DNA from: JANNBN01 sp031430595
GTDB taxonomy: Bacteria > Actinomycetota > Acidimicrobiia > Acidimicrobiales > JANYDT01
DNA: 64,000 nt
Direction: 5' to 3'
Assembly: GCA_031430595.1 (NCBI GenBank)
Contig: JANPBU010000024.1
Coordinates: 56,109 to 120,108 of the forward strand
The translations under genes and the position numbers were made by a program. Shown piece after piece: positions 42,069-50,178 of the stretch (position 1 is the stretch's first letter; each line of letters opens with the position of its first letter). Under the pieces are notes generated by a model, which did no database searches, was not told the origin of the DNA, and saw only the letters and a program-made list of their open reading frames with translations.

Positions 42069-42880
42069 CCTCGCTTCCTGCGCTCGACACCCGATACGAC
42101 GTTGCACCGGAAGCGGTAGCGACGTACCAAACTAACGGCCACGTTTTGCTGCGGGGGGTCGCATCACCGAGTGAGGTTGCTGCGTTTCGACCCGTTGTTT
42201 CGTCGGCGGTCACGCGGTTCAACCGAGAGAGTCGTCCGCTGGCGGAACGTGACACATACGGTAAGGCCTTCCTGCAGGTAATGAACCTCTGGGAGCAAGA
42301 CGACGATGTGCGCCGCTTCGTTATGGCTGCTCGCTTTGCCAGCGTCGCCACTCAATTGCTAGGGGCCAATTCGGTTCGGGTATATCACGATCAGGCGCTC
42401 GTGAAAGAGCCAGGTGGTGGTCACACCCCGTGGCATCAAGATGCCATTTATTGGCCGATCGACGGTACCCGGTGCGTCACTATGTGGATGCCACTCGTTG
42501 ACGTCACCCCCGAAATGGGCGTTATGACGTTTGTTGATGGCAGTAATGCTGGCGAACTGGGGCAAGAAGCAATTTCAGACGACTCTGAAGTTCACTTCGA
42601 TGGGCTCGTGACACGAACTGAGGCGAAACTGTCTGTTCCGGTGGCGATGTCGGCCGGTGACGCTACCTTTCACGGCGGGTGGACCCTCCATAAGGCCGGG
42701 GCCAATACTTCGTCGATAACCCGCGAGGTGATGACGGTTATCTACTTCGCCAGCGATTTGATCGTACAGACACCTACAAACGAACCGCAGCATCGCGACC
42801 TTGCCCGCTGGCTGCCGGGGCTGGTTCCTGGAGATGCTGCGGCTTCAACGTTGAATCCTGTCGTTTTCGTTGCGGCGTAA
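42065..42880 (+). CDS. Phytanoyl-CoA dioxygenase family protein (Fe/2-oxoglutarate), copy 1
   Basis: A 271-residue PhyH-family oxygenase. The iron ligands are visible: HTPWHQDAIYW (His-x-Asp) and, about 100 residues later, the distal His in TFHGGWTLHKAGAN, followed by the Arg for 2-oxoglutarate (ITREVMTV). It should hydroxylate an unactivated C-H bond, with release of succinate and CO2. It is coupled to the PanB-like gene (ATGA) and followed by two further members of the family, so all three likely act on one pathway. Confidence 0.87.
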   Translation: MTSLPALDTRYDVAPEAVATYQTNGHVLLRGVASPSEVAAFRPVVSSAVTRFNRESRPLAERDTYGKAFLQVMNLWEQDDDVRRFVMAARFASVATQLLGANSVRVYHDQALVKEPGGGHTPWHQDAIYWPIDGTRCVTMWMPLVDVTPEMGVMTFVDGSNAGELGQEAISDDSEVHFDGLVTRTEAKLSVPVAMSAGDATFHGGWTLHKAGANTSSITREVMTVIYFASDLIVQTPTNEPQHRDLARWLPGLVPGDAAASTLNPVVFVAA

Positions 42881-42898
42881 CAGGCAAACGATAACGCC

Positions 42899-43732
42899 AT
42901 GTCTTTACCCACTCCGCTGGAGGACTTCGAATTCGATCTGCGCGGCTTTCTTGTGTTGCGTGGTGCGGTCGACCCCGATGAAGTTCGTCGGCTCAACGAG
43001 GCGTACGACAGGTTTCCGGCGCTTTTGAACGGCCAATGGGTTGGCAACGCACAGCGGCGCGACTATACAAAAGACACCGGTTTTGAACTGCACAACGTGC
43101 TCGACTGCGACGACCGAGCGTTCGAATGTCTCATCGATCATCCCAGCTGGATTGACCATGTGCGTCACTATGCCGGCGAAGAAGGAACCTACGTCGAAGG
43201 CGTATCGATCGACGAAAACATTGCGACCATTCGACACGCTGGCGGTCATCACCCCGTTCATTCCGGAGGCTTCGGGTCACCGGTTCGAACCCAGTACGCG
43301 TATCTGCACGGTGGTTTTCGGTGCGCACAAGTCAACGTCTTGTTGGCGCTCACCGATATTGGTCCGGGCGACGGAGCGACGATGGTGATCCCCGGCAGCC
43401 ACAAGTCCAACCTTGCGCATCCACTGGCTGGCGACTACTCCCGTGGCGATCGTATGGACGCATTGCCCGGTGCAATCGAAGTTCATGCAAAGGCGGGTGA
43501 TGCCTTGATGTTTGTCGATTCGCTGATGCACGGTGGTTCAAGCAGAACGACCGTTGAAGGCGAGCGTCGAGTGATCATTCTCCGGTATGGGCCGTCGTGG
43601 GTTCGTACTCGGTTTGGCTACACCTGGTCTGACTCGCTGCTTTCGCGTGTCACCCCGCAACAACGAGCAATCCTTCAGTCGAGGTCACCGGTTGTCACTG
43701 GTGACCTGAACATCCCTTACCAACAGGGCTAG
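42899..43732 (+). CDS. Phytanoyl-CoA dioxygenase family protein, copy 2 with HxG instead of HxD
   Basis: A 277-residue PhyH-family protein. The family landmarks are present: LTDIGPGDGATMVIPGSHKSN, AGDALMFVDSLMHGGSS with the distal His, and the Arg in GERRVIILRYG. The proximal site reads HHPVHSGGFG, so the position of the Asp iron ligand is occupied by Gly. Loss of this carboxylate is the hallmark of Fe/2-oxoglutarate halogenases, but it also occurs in many uncharacterised PhyH proteins. It may be a halogenase, an oxygenase with another ligand, or a non-catalytic partner. Confidence 0.8.
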   Translation: MSLPTPLEDFEFDLRGFLVLRGAVDPDEVRRLNEAYDRFPALLNGQWVGNAQRRDYTKDTGFELHNVLDCDDRAFECLIDHPSWIDHVRHYAGEEGTYVEGVSIDENIATIRHAGGHHPVHSGGFGSPVRTQYAYLHGGFRCAQVNVLLALTDIGPGDGATMVIPGSHKSNLAHPLAGDYSRGDRMDALPGAIEVHAKAGDALMFVDSLMHGGSSRTTVEGERRVIILRYGPSWVRTRFGYTWSDSLLSRVTPQQRAILQSRSPVVTGDLNIPYQQG

Positions 43733-43796
43733 AAGGCTGGGCATTTGCAGCCCCACCCCAAAAGACAACCGATAGAACTACGAGAGGTACAAGGCT

Positions 43797-44627
43797 ATGA
43801 GCACAATATCGGCCCCCGACAAGGAAACGTTTGACCGTGACGGGTTCGTGATCAAGCGTGGCTTTTTCGCATCCGACGAAATTGCTGCAGTAATCAACAC
43901 ATTCCGCGATGACGAGTCAATTCATAAGCGAGCCTATGGTGTCGACGACGGACAGGGGGGTGCGACTGAGATCGCGTTATGGAATGAACCCGGCGAAGAC
44001 TCCTTCGGAGCGATGGCTCGTAGCGAACGACTCGTGCGCGCCGTTGAAACACTGCTCGGCGGTGAGGTGTACCACTATCACTCGAAGATAACGATGAAGC
44101 GTCCGGGTGCTGGGGGCACATGGGTGTGGCATCAAGATTATGGATACTGGTACCCGAATGGGTGCTTGCGCCCTGACATGCTCACCGTGGCCATTCCGCT
44201 TACCCCAAATACGCCGGCCAACGGTTGCCTGAACGTGCTCAGCCAATCGCACCTCATGGGCCGCATCGATCACGGGTTCGTCGGCAAACAAACTGGCGCA
44301 GATCCGAAGCGGGTAACGGCAGCCGAAGAGCACCTACCCCGGGTGGCATTCGAAGCCCAACCTGGCGACGTGATGTTCTTTCACTCAAACACACTGCATA
44401 CTTCGGCCCCGAATATGTCTGACGTCGATCGACACCTACTGCTCGTTGCATTCAATACGCGTGCAAACGATCCCTATCTCAAGCATCACCACCCCGGCTA
44501 CACGCCAATCGATGTGTTGCCAGACAGTGAGATTGTGGCCCGGGCCAACCGGCACGACGGAGAAAGCCGCGTTTTCCTGGACCCGTCGAACGACAAAAGC
44601 GACGCAGCGTTCGACGTTCTGGCCTAA
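43797..44627 (+). CDS. Phytanoyl-CoA dioxygenase family protein (Fe/2-oxoglutarate), copy 3
   Basis: A 276-residue PhyH-family oxygenase of the EctD-like type. The proximal motif WVWHQDYGYWYPNG gives His-x-Asp, and the distal His lies in DVMFFHSNTLHTSAPN with Arg in DRHLLLVAF. The length and the WHQDYG motif match ectoine hydroxylase-like enzymes, but no ectoine genes are present. A short gap with an AGAGGT ribosome-binding site precedes it. It is the third oxygenase of the operon. Confidence 0.87.
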   Translation: MSTISAPDKETFDRDGFVIKRGFFASDEIAAVINTFRDDESIHKRAYGVDDGQGGATEIALWNEPGEDSFGAMARSERLVRAVETLLGGEVYHYHSKITMKRPGAGGTWVWHQDYGYWYPNGCLRPDMLTVAIPLTPNTPANGCLNVLSQSHLMGRIDHGFVGKQTGADPKRVTAAEEHLPRVAFEAQPGDVMFFHSNTLHTSAPNMSDVDRHLLLVAFNTRANDPYLKHHHPGYTPIDVLPDSEIVARANRHDGESRVFLDPSNDKSDAAFDVLA

Positions 44628-44659
44628 CTGATTCGAACTGAACGGCCAGAAAACATCAC

Positions 44660-46987
44660 ATGGAATTTCGTTCTATCGAATCGACGCATTGCGTTGTCAT
44701 TGATGACATCACCGGTTTGCCGGTCGCACTCTCTCACGTATCGGAAGGAGGGCGACGGGTTCATATCGAAGCCGTGATCGATTGCGAGGTAGACGGGCTT
44801 GAGCACCGAAGCCCAACCGGAGGTATCGAATATGTCGAGACGCTTAAGTTGTCAGACTGTATTCGAATCTCCGCGCCCAGCATGCATGAAACCTCGAAGG
44901 GTCAAACTTGGCGGGTGCCGGTTCAGCTTCGCGGAACCGTTGACGAGCGCCTCGTTTCCGGTGAGTTGCTCTATAGCCTCAACCGGCTTGGGCCCGCATT
45001 GAGTCTTGGGCTCGACTTTGTAGGTGTACAAACTATCGTTATTCGTAACTTGACCTTGAATATTGATGTTCAACTAGGTGCCGAGGATTGGTTGGTTACC
45101 GCCCCGGGAAACGGGCTGGCCGGTGGCACCCCGCTATCGATCGTAACGTCGACCGTGGGCATTTCCCCGGTCGGTGGCTTGCGCGGTTCGAGCGGTCTCG
45201 TTCATCTAGAACCGGTCAATGAATCCGGGCGGGGGGTAGGTATTTGGTTCGATAACGATGTCGAGATTCCGCAGATCGATGTGCGTGGCACGTCTGCATC
45301 ATCACTTGGGTGCTCGCTGATCACGAACTTTGCTGGCGATCTGACGAACACGTCGAGCAATGAAGTGCAACTCTGCTCGTTCGATGTCGACGTTCCTCGC
45401 TGGGCGAGCTTTCCACCGCTGTTTGACGGATGGCTTCGCTCTCGTGGCCACACGTCACCAGGAAATGCTCCCGAGTGGATCGCTGGTGCAATGATCTACG
45501 AAGCACAAATAGGGTTTTCTGTGTTCGCAGGCCCCGAGGTCGCAAGCCCGTTTCAGTACAGCCCGTATCCCGAGGTGAACCATCTCACCGACGATCTAGA
45601 CCGCATTCGTACACTTGGGTTTACGGTAATTCAGCTGATGCCTCGCCAGCCGTACCCCAGCTACAACGTTCATGATTACTGGAATGTTGACGTTTCGTAC
45701 GGACCTCGGGCCATGTTGGTTGAACTCGTCGAGCGGTGTCACGCAAGGGGAATGCGCATCATCTTCGATGTGCTGCTTCACGGCGTACTCGATCAAGAAT
45801 CGATTGGCGCTGCGGCAGACGGTGTTCGGTCGGGGCCGTTCGCCGACTTGGTAACTGCCGAGACCTCAGACAGTTTTGGGGGTGATGTGAACGATTGGCA
45901 CAACTATCTCATTGCTTGGTCGCGTCATATCCTTGACTTTGAACCGTATTGGCGAGCGGGTAGCCCGGCGGTTTCACCGCTCATTACCGAGCATCCCGAT
46001 TGGTTTGCTCGTGACTCGGACGGCAACGTTTCGGGCGTGTACACCAAGGCGTTTGATCCGCGCAATCGCGAATGGCAGGCGTATTTTACCGACGCAATGA
46101 GTTTTCTCATGATCGAGTTGGGCATTGATGGTTTCCGTTTTGACGCGCCGACTTACAACGACTTTCCCAACTGGGCAGCCTGGGCGAGGGGTCGAGCTGG
46201 CTCTTCGGCCCTCTCGTGCGTTGGTTTGTTTGAGCGGCTTCGACCGGTGCTCAAAGGAATCAAGGCTGATTCGTTGATGTACACCGAGCCTTCCGGCCAT
46301 GCACTTCGCAAGTCGATGGACCTGAATTACAACTACGACGAGCAGTGGCTTGTCACCGCCATTACCGATCCGTTAGCCGTGAATGCATGGGGTGTTAAGA
46401 CTGCAAAAGGCCTAGCCCGCTGGATGAGCGAACGCGATGCGTTGCTGCCGCACGGTTCGCTTACCGCCCATCATATTGACTCACACGATACGTTCTGGTG
46501 GCCTTCGTGGGGCAAGAAGTGGCGTCGAGAACAGTTCAGCGCTGCGCAGTTCCGGATGTTGACGGTTATCTTCGCAAGCCTTCCCGGCCCGTTCATGATG
46601 TTCAGCGGGGGCGAGGAAGGTATCGACGATCTACTTCCCATGCTGGCAGCGATCAAAGACCGCCCAGAGTGGAGCACCGGAAAGCTTTCTTGGTGGACCA
46701 GTGTCGAAGTGCCCGATGCGGTGTTTGGGCTCACTCGGTCGCTGCACGGCCAGACCACGACGGTATTGGTGAATTTCGCCGAAGTCGCGGTGACGGTCTC
46801 GATTCCTCATTTCGCCGGTTTGTCGACCGATGACCAAAACATCCTTTGCACCATGAAAGGCGAGGCGACTTCGACCGAGCCAGCCGATACGCCGATCGAC
46901 CATACGTTCACAGATGACCGAATCGTCTTGGGTCCATTCGGTGCAGTTGCCTTCACGAACAGCTTGCCCGGCCAGGTTTCACCGTGA
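44660..46987 (+). CDS. Glycoside hydrolase family 13-like enzyme with large N-terminal domain
   Basis: A 775-residue protein. Residues 1-265 form a beta-rich N-terminal domain that I do not recognise. Residues 270-650 are a GH13 barrel: region I IIFDVLLHG (Asp370), region II GFRFDAP (nucleophile Asp495), region III MYTEPSG (acid/base Glu543) and region IV IDSHD (Asp610). A C-terminal beta domain closes the protein. It has no signal peptide, so it acts on imported substrate. GH13 members cleave or transfer alpha-glucosyl groups. Its stop overlaps the SDR start (GTGA). Confidence 0.87.
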   Translation: MEFRSIESTHCVVIDDITGLPVALSHVSEGGRRVHIEAVIDCEVDGLEHRSPTGGIEYVETLKLSDCIRISAPSMHETSKGQTWRVPVQLRGTVDERLVSGELLYSLNRLGPALSLGLDFVGVQTIVIRNLTLNIDVQLGAEDWLVTAPGNGLAGGTPLSIVTSTVGISPVGGLRGSSGLVHLEPVNESGRGVGIWFDNDVEIPQIDVRGTSASSLGCSLITNFAGDLTNTSSNEVQLCSFDVDVPRWASFPPLFDGWLRSRGHTSPGNAPEWIAGAMIYEAQIGFSVFAGPEVASPFQYSPYPEVNHLTDDLDRIRTLGFTVIQLMPRQPYPSYNVHDYWNVDVSYGPRAMLVELVERCHARGMRIIFDVLLHGVLDQESIGAAADGVRSGPFADLVTAETSDSFGGDVNDWHNYLIAWSRHILDFEPYWRAGSPAVSPLITEHPDWFARDSDGNVSGVYTKAFDPRNREWQAYFTDAMSFLMIELGIDGFRFDAPTYNDFPNWAAWARGRAGSSALSCVGLFERLRPVLKGIKADSLMYTEPSGHALRKSMDLNYNYDEQWLVTAITDPLAVNAWGVKTAKGLARWMSERDALLPHGSLTAHHIDSHDTFWWPSWGKKWRREQFSAAQFRMLTVIFASLPGPFMMFSGGEEGIDDLLPMLAAIKDRPEWSTGKLSWWTSVEVPDAVFGLTRSLHGQTTTVLVNFAEVAVTVSIPHFAGLSTDDQNILCTMKGEATSTEPADTPIDHTFTDDRIVLGPFGAVAFTNSLPGQVSP

Positions 46988-47760
46988 GACAGAGCGAAGT
47001 TCCGTTGCCCGACCGGCGGTCTCGGAGAGATGATTTTGCTCTGAAGATTGCCGTGGTTACTGGTGCGCTGGGTGGTATCGGCACCGCGACATGCGACCTT
47101 CTGATGTCTCGCGGATACCGTGTTATCGGGGTCGACCGACACGAAGGAAACCTTGCAAGCTTGTCTCACTTCTTTGTTGGCGATGTGTGCGACGAAGCAC
47201 TGTGGACGAGGGTCCACGAGTACATCAACGAAACCTATGGTCATCTCGATACCCTCGTCAACATCGCCGGGCGCAACTATTTTGCGCTCATTGCGGACAC
47301 CGACTTTGCCGAATGGCGATCGATGATGGATATCAATGTGTTGGGGATGGTCGCGCCCATTAAATACCTCGTCGGCCTCCTTCGCAAGGCCGACACACCA
47401 GCAATTGTGAACATAAGTTCGATTTCGGGCCAAATCGGATCGGTCGGATACAGCGCCTACGTCACGACAAAAGGGGCCGTAGATTCACTTACAAAATCAC
47501 TTGCGCTTGAGCTCGCTCCCCAGATTCGTATCAACGCCGTCTGCCCCGGCTGGATCGAAACTCCTTTCACGACAGACGGCTTGAAACTTGTTGCCGATCC
47601 TGCCGCCTATCGACGTGAGATCGAAGCTATGCATGCTTTGGGTCGCGTGGGCACTCCATTGGAGGTCGCCGAAACGATCTGTTGGCTGGCTTCCCCGGCT
47701 GCATCATTCGTAACAGGGTCAATCGTCGTTGTTGACGGTGGCTACCTCATCAAGAACTAG
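46984..47760 (+). CDS. Short-chain dehydrogenase/reductase
   Basis: A 258-residue Rossmann enzyme. The cofactor loop is VVTGALGGIGTAT, the Asn motif NIAG, the catalytic Ser lies in NISSISG, and Tyr and Lys in YSAYVTTKGA. The C-terminus FVTGSIVVVDGGY is classic. The acidic residue VIGVDRHEG after strand 2 favours NAD+ over NADP+. It probably oxidises a hydroxyl of the sugar or cyclitol released by the other enzymes. The GTG start overlaps the GH13 stop; it is followed six bases later by the MocD-MocE fusion gene. Confidence 0.9.
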   Translation: MRQSEVPLPDRRSRRDDFALKIAVVTGALGGIGTATCDLLMSRGYRVIGVDRHEGNLASLSHFFVGDVCDEALWTRVHEYINETYGHLDTLVNIAGRNYFALIADTDFAEWRSMMDINVLGMVAPIKYLVGLLRKADTPAIVNISSISGQIGSVGYSAYVTTKGAVDSLTKSLALELAPQIRINAVCPGWIETPFTTDGLKLVADPAAYRREIEAMHALGRVGTPLEVAETICWLASPAASFVTGSIVVVDGGYLIKN

Positions 47761-47766
47761 GCCGGC

Positions 47767-49206
47767 ATGTCTACTACCGCTCTCGAAATTGCTTACGAAT
47801 CTCCCGCAGACTACCGCCTTGGTGGCGAAGCCGATCGGCGGGCCGTCGAGGCAGGATTGGCCGACGCCACGTGGTACCGCTCACCAATCGATCGTGATCT
47901 ACTGGCGAAACTTTCGGAACGATCAGATCTTGCAGGTGCACTAAACACGTCTCTGTACGTCGTTCTTCTCATCGGCAGCGGGCTGTGGACCTACGCAACC
48001 CTCTGGTCTTGGTGGACGATTCCGGCTCTGTTTGTATACGGAACGTTGTACGGCAGTTCGGCCGATCCGCGGTGGCACGAGTGCGGGCATGGAACTGCGT
48101 TTAAAACCCGCTGGATGAATGACGCCGTCTACTACCCGGCGTCGTTCATGGTGCTGCGCGACCCAACCGTCTGGCGGTGGTCGCACGTACGCCACCATAG
48201 CGACACCATCATCGTGGGCCGAGATCCAGAAGTAGTACTCAAGCGTCCGCCGAGTTTGGGCAAATGGTTACTTGCGCTCTTCGCGTTGCCGTCAGGGATC
48301 AACTCAATCGCCCGAACGTTTCGGCATTCTGTCGGCCGCGTTTCTGACGCTGATCGCTCGTATATTCCGGAACGAGACATCCGGCGTGTGATGATCGAGG
48401 CGCGGTTGTTCGTTGGAATTTGGATCGCTTTGATTGGGTGGTGTCGCACGTCGAAGAGTTTGGTGCCGTTTCTATTTTTCGTTGGCCCATCATTTTTCGG
48501 CGCTTGGCTTGTTCACCTCTTTGGCACCACGCAACACCTCGGTCTTCGTGAAAACGTTCTTGACCATCGGCTTAACAGCCGCACGATGTACGTGAATCGA
48601 GTGCTTCGCTTTTTGTATTGGAACATGAACTACCACTGCGAGCACCACATGTTTCCGGCAGTGCCGTCGCACGCATTACCAAGGCTCCACGATGCGATAA
48701 AAGCCGACCTCGCGGTGCCGAGCCGATCGTTTTTGGATGCTTTAGGTGAAGTTCGCCGTGCGTTGTTGCATCAGCGCCGTGACCCGACCTGGGAATTGAC
48801 ACGGCCGTTGCCTTCACCACCTCTGCGCAGCGAGCAATCAAATGTTCCGTCGTTTGCTGCGGCAGCGGCAGACGACAACGGCTGGTTTGATGTAGGTGCT
48901 GTTGACGACTTGCCTGTCAACGGGATTGGACGGTTAAACGTTGGTGAACGAAACCTGGCGTTGTATCGATTGGAATCTGGGTACCGGGCGACCGACGGAA
49001 TCTGTACACATAGCCGCCGCGTTCATCTCGCAGAAGGAACCGTGATCGACGGCGAAATCGAATGTCCGAAACATCTCGGTCGATTCGACATACTTACTGG
49101 TGAACCCACGCACCAGCCTGTTTGCGTCGCGCTTTCTACCTACGAAACCCGGGAGTGCGGTGGTCGAATTCAAGTAAAGGTAGTTCTGGCACATTCAACT
49201 GAGTAG
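47767..49206 (+). CDS. Desaturase-fold oxygenase fused to a Rieske ferredoxin (MocD-MocE-like)
   Basis: A 479-residue protein. Residues 1-345 form a membrane di-iron oxygenase of the fatty acid desaturase fold, with its three histidine boxes: HECGH (104-108), HVRHH (140-144) and HCEHH (290-294). After a linker, residues 365-479 form a Rieske [2Fe-2S] domain with CTH (413-415) and CPKH (433-436). In rhizopine catabolism MocD (this oxygenase type) and MocE (Rieske ferredoxin), with the reductase MocF, O-demethylate 3-O-methyl-scyllo-inosamine. Here oxygenase and electron donor are one chain. No reductase gene is adjacent. This is the main clue that the locus handles an O-methylated sugar or cyclitol. 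Confidence 0.87.
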   Translation: MSTTALEIAYESPADYRLGGEADRRAVEAGLADATWYRSPIDRDLLAKLSERSDLAGALNTSLYVVLLIGSGLWTYATLWSWWTIPALFVYGTLYGSSADPRWHECGHGTAFKTRWMNDAVYYPASFMVLRDPTVWRWSHVRHHSDTIIVGRDPEVVLKRPPSLGKWLLALFALPSGINSIARTFRHSVGRVSDADRSYIPERDIRRVMIEARLFVGIWIALIGWCRTSKSLVPFLFFVGPSFFGAWLVHLFGTTQHLGLRENVLDHRLNSRTMYVNRVLRFLYWNMNYHCEHHMFPAVPSHALPRLHDAIKADLAVPSRSFLDALGEVRRALLHQRRDPTWELTRPLPSPPLRSEQSNVPSFAAAAADDNGWFDVGAVDDLPVNGIGRLNVGERNLALYRLESGYRATDGICTHSRRVHLAEGTVIDGEIECPKHLGRFDILTGEPTHQPVCVALSTYETRECGGRIQVKVVLAHSTE

Positions 49207-50127
49207 CTTCGCGAAGCACAGTGATGCTGACTCGCCTCTGTACTGTGCAGAATTCTCGGTCTGACCAAAATTCTCTGTCCGTGTAAATCCGTTTCTTTCG
49301 TACAGCTTGATTGCTTCAGGTTGGCCGACACTTGTTTCAAGACGTAGTTGGTTCGCACCAAGATCGTGGGCAACACCGGTGAGGTGCGAAAGGATGGCAC
49401 TTCCTAACTGCTGGCCTCTGAAAGCTTTGCGTACATACATGCGTTTGATCTCGGCTTCACCGGACTCGTTCAGCTGACGTATTGCGCCGCATCCGGCCAG
49501 CTCGCCATCTTTACGTACGACGAAAAATCCACCGGTGCCTGCTGCAACCTCGTCGATAGCGAGGGAAAAGTATCGAGCCGAATCTCGTTCAGGGTACCTG
49601 GCTGAGATATCGGCTTTGAGCTCAACTATCAGCTCTTGTGCCGTCGGATCGCTGAGTTCCGTTCGATGTACCGTCACGATGTTTGATGGATGATGACGGA
49701 AACCGAACGCGAGGTCACTGTGGCCGTATCGATCTATGTGGTTAAGTCGGGCCCATGCTTCGCCCGGTGTGGGAATGTGACCGACCGGGACATGCCAGAG
49801 CGCAGTAACTGTTTTCGGATACGGCAGAAACCATTCCCGTCGACGCCGAAGAAACGACGCATGGTCGGTTTTGAAAACGTATTCCTTCAACGCATCGATT
49901 GAAGTCCATACCGACATATTGACCAAAACTGAAGGGTCAGGAAACGGCCTGAGATCAGTTGCATTGTTTCCAGAACCAACGAGCCGCCACACAAAGCCCG
50001 GGGAACGTTCAGCCAGGGCGTTAATGGCGTCGAGGTTGTCCATGAATTCGGCCAGTTGCGGGTCGTCGACAGCTGCAGCCAACAGGCCTACATTTACTTG
50101 TGCAAGATGGGCCGGTGATTCAGTCAT
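49195..50127 (-). CDS. DUF3291 domain fused to a GNAT acetyltransferase
   Basis: About 310 residues from the ATG at 50127. The first half matches DUF3291 (HLAQVNVGLL at the start, then GFVWRLVGSG, SVWTSIDALKEYVF and EWFLPYPK), a fold related to antibiotic-biosynthesis monooxygenases. The second half (about 155-310) is a GNAT acetyltransferase with IKRMYVRKAFRGQQLGSAIL as the acetyl-CoA loop and LYERNGF near the end. The two are usually separate proteins. Its end overlaps that of the convergent MocDE-like gene by 12 bases. Substrates unknown. Confidence 0.8.
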   Translation of the reverse strand: MTESPAHLAQVNVGLLAAAVDDPQLAEFMDNLDAINALAERSPGFVWRLVGSGNNATDLRPFPDPSVLVNMSVWTSIDALKEYVFKTDHASFLRRRREWFLPYPKTVTALWHVPVGHIPTPGEAWARLNHIDRYGHSDLAFGFRHHPSNIVTVHRTELSDPTAQELIVELKADISARYPERDSARYFSLAIDEVAAGTGGFFVVRKDGELAGCGAIRQLNESGEAEIKRMYVRKAFRGQQLGSAILSHLTGVAHDLGANQLRLETSVGQPEAIKLYERNGFTRTENFGQTENSAQYRGESASLCFAKLLS

Positions 50128-50178
50128 TTCACCCAACCTATCGAAACTGTAGTGACGTGAGAACCGCTGGCCTTTGCG

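Noticed and set aside
42844..42855. Third LacI operator (TTCAACGTTGAA)
   Set aside because: Only the inner part of the palindrome matches, and it is in the coding end of a gene in mid-operon; chance is the simpler explanation.
43797..44627. Ectoine hydroxylase (EctD)
   Set aside because: The iron motif is similar, but no ectABC genes are nearby and the context is a glycoside operon.
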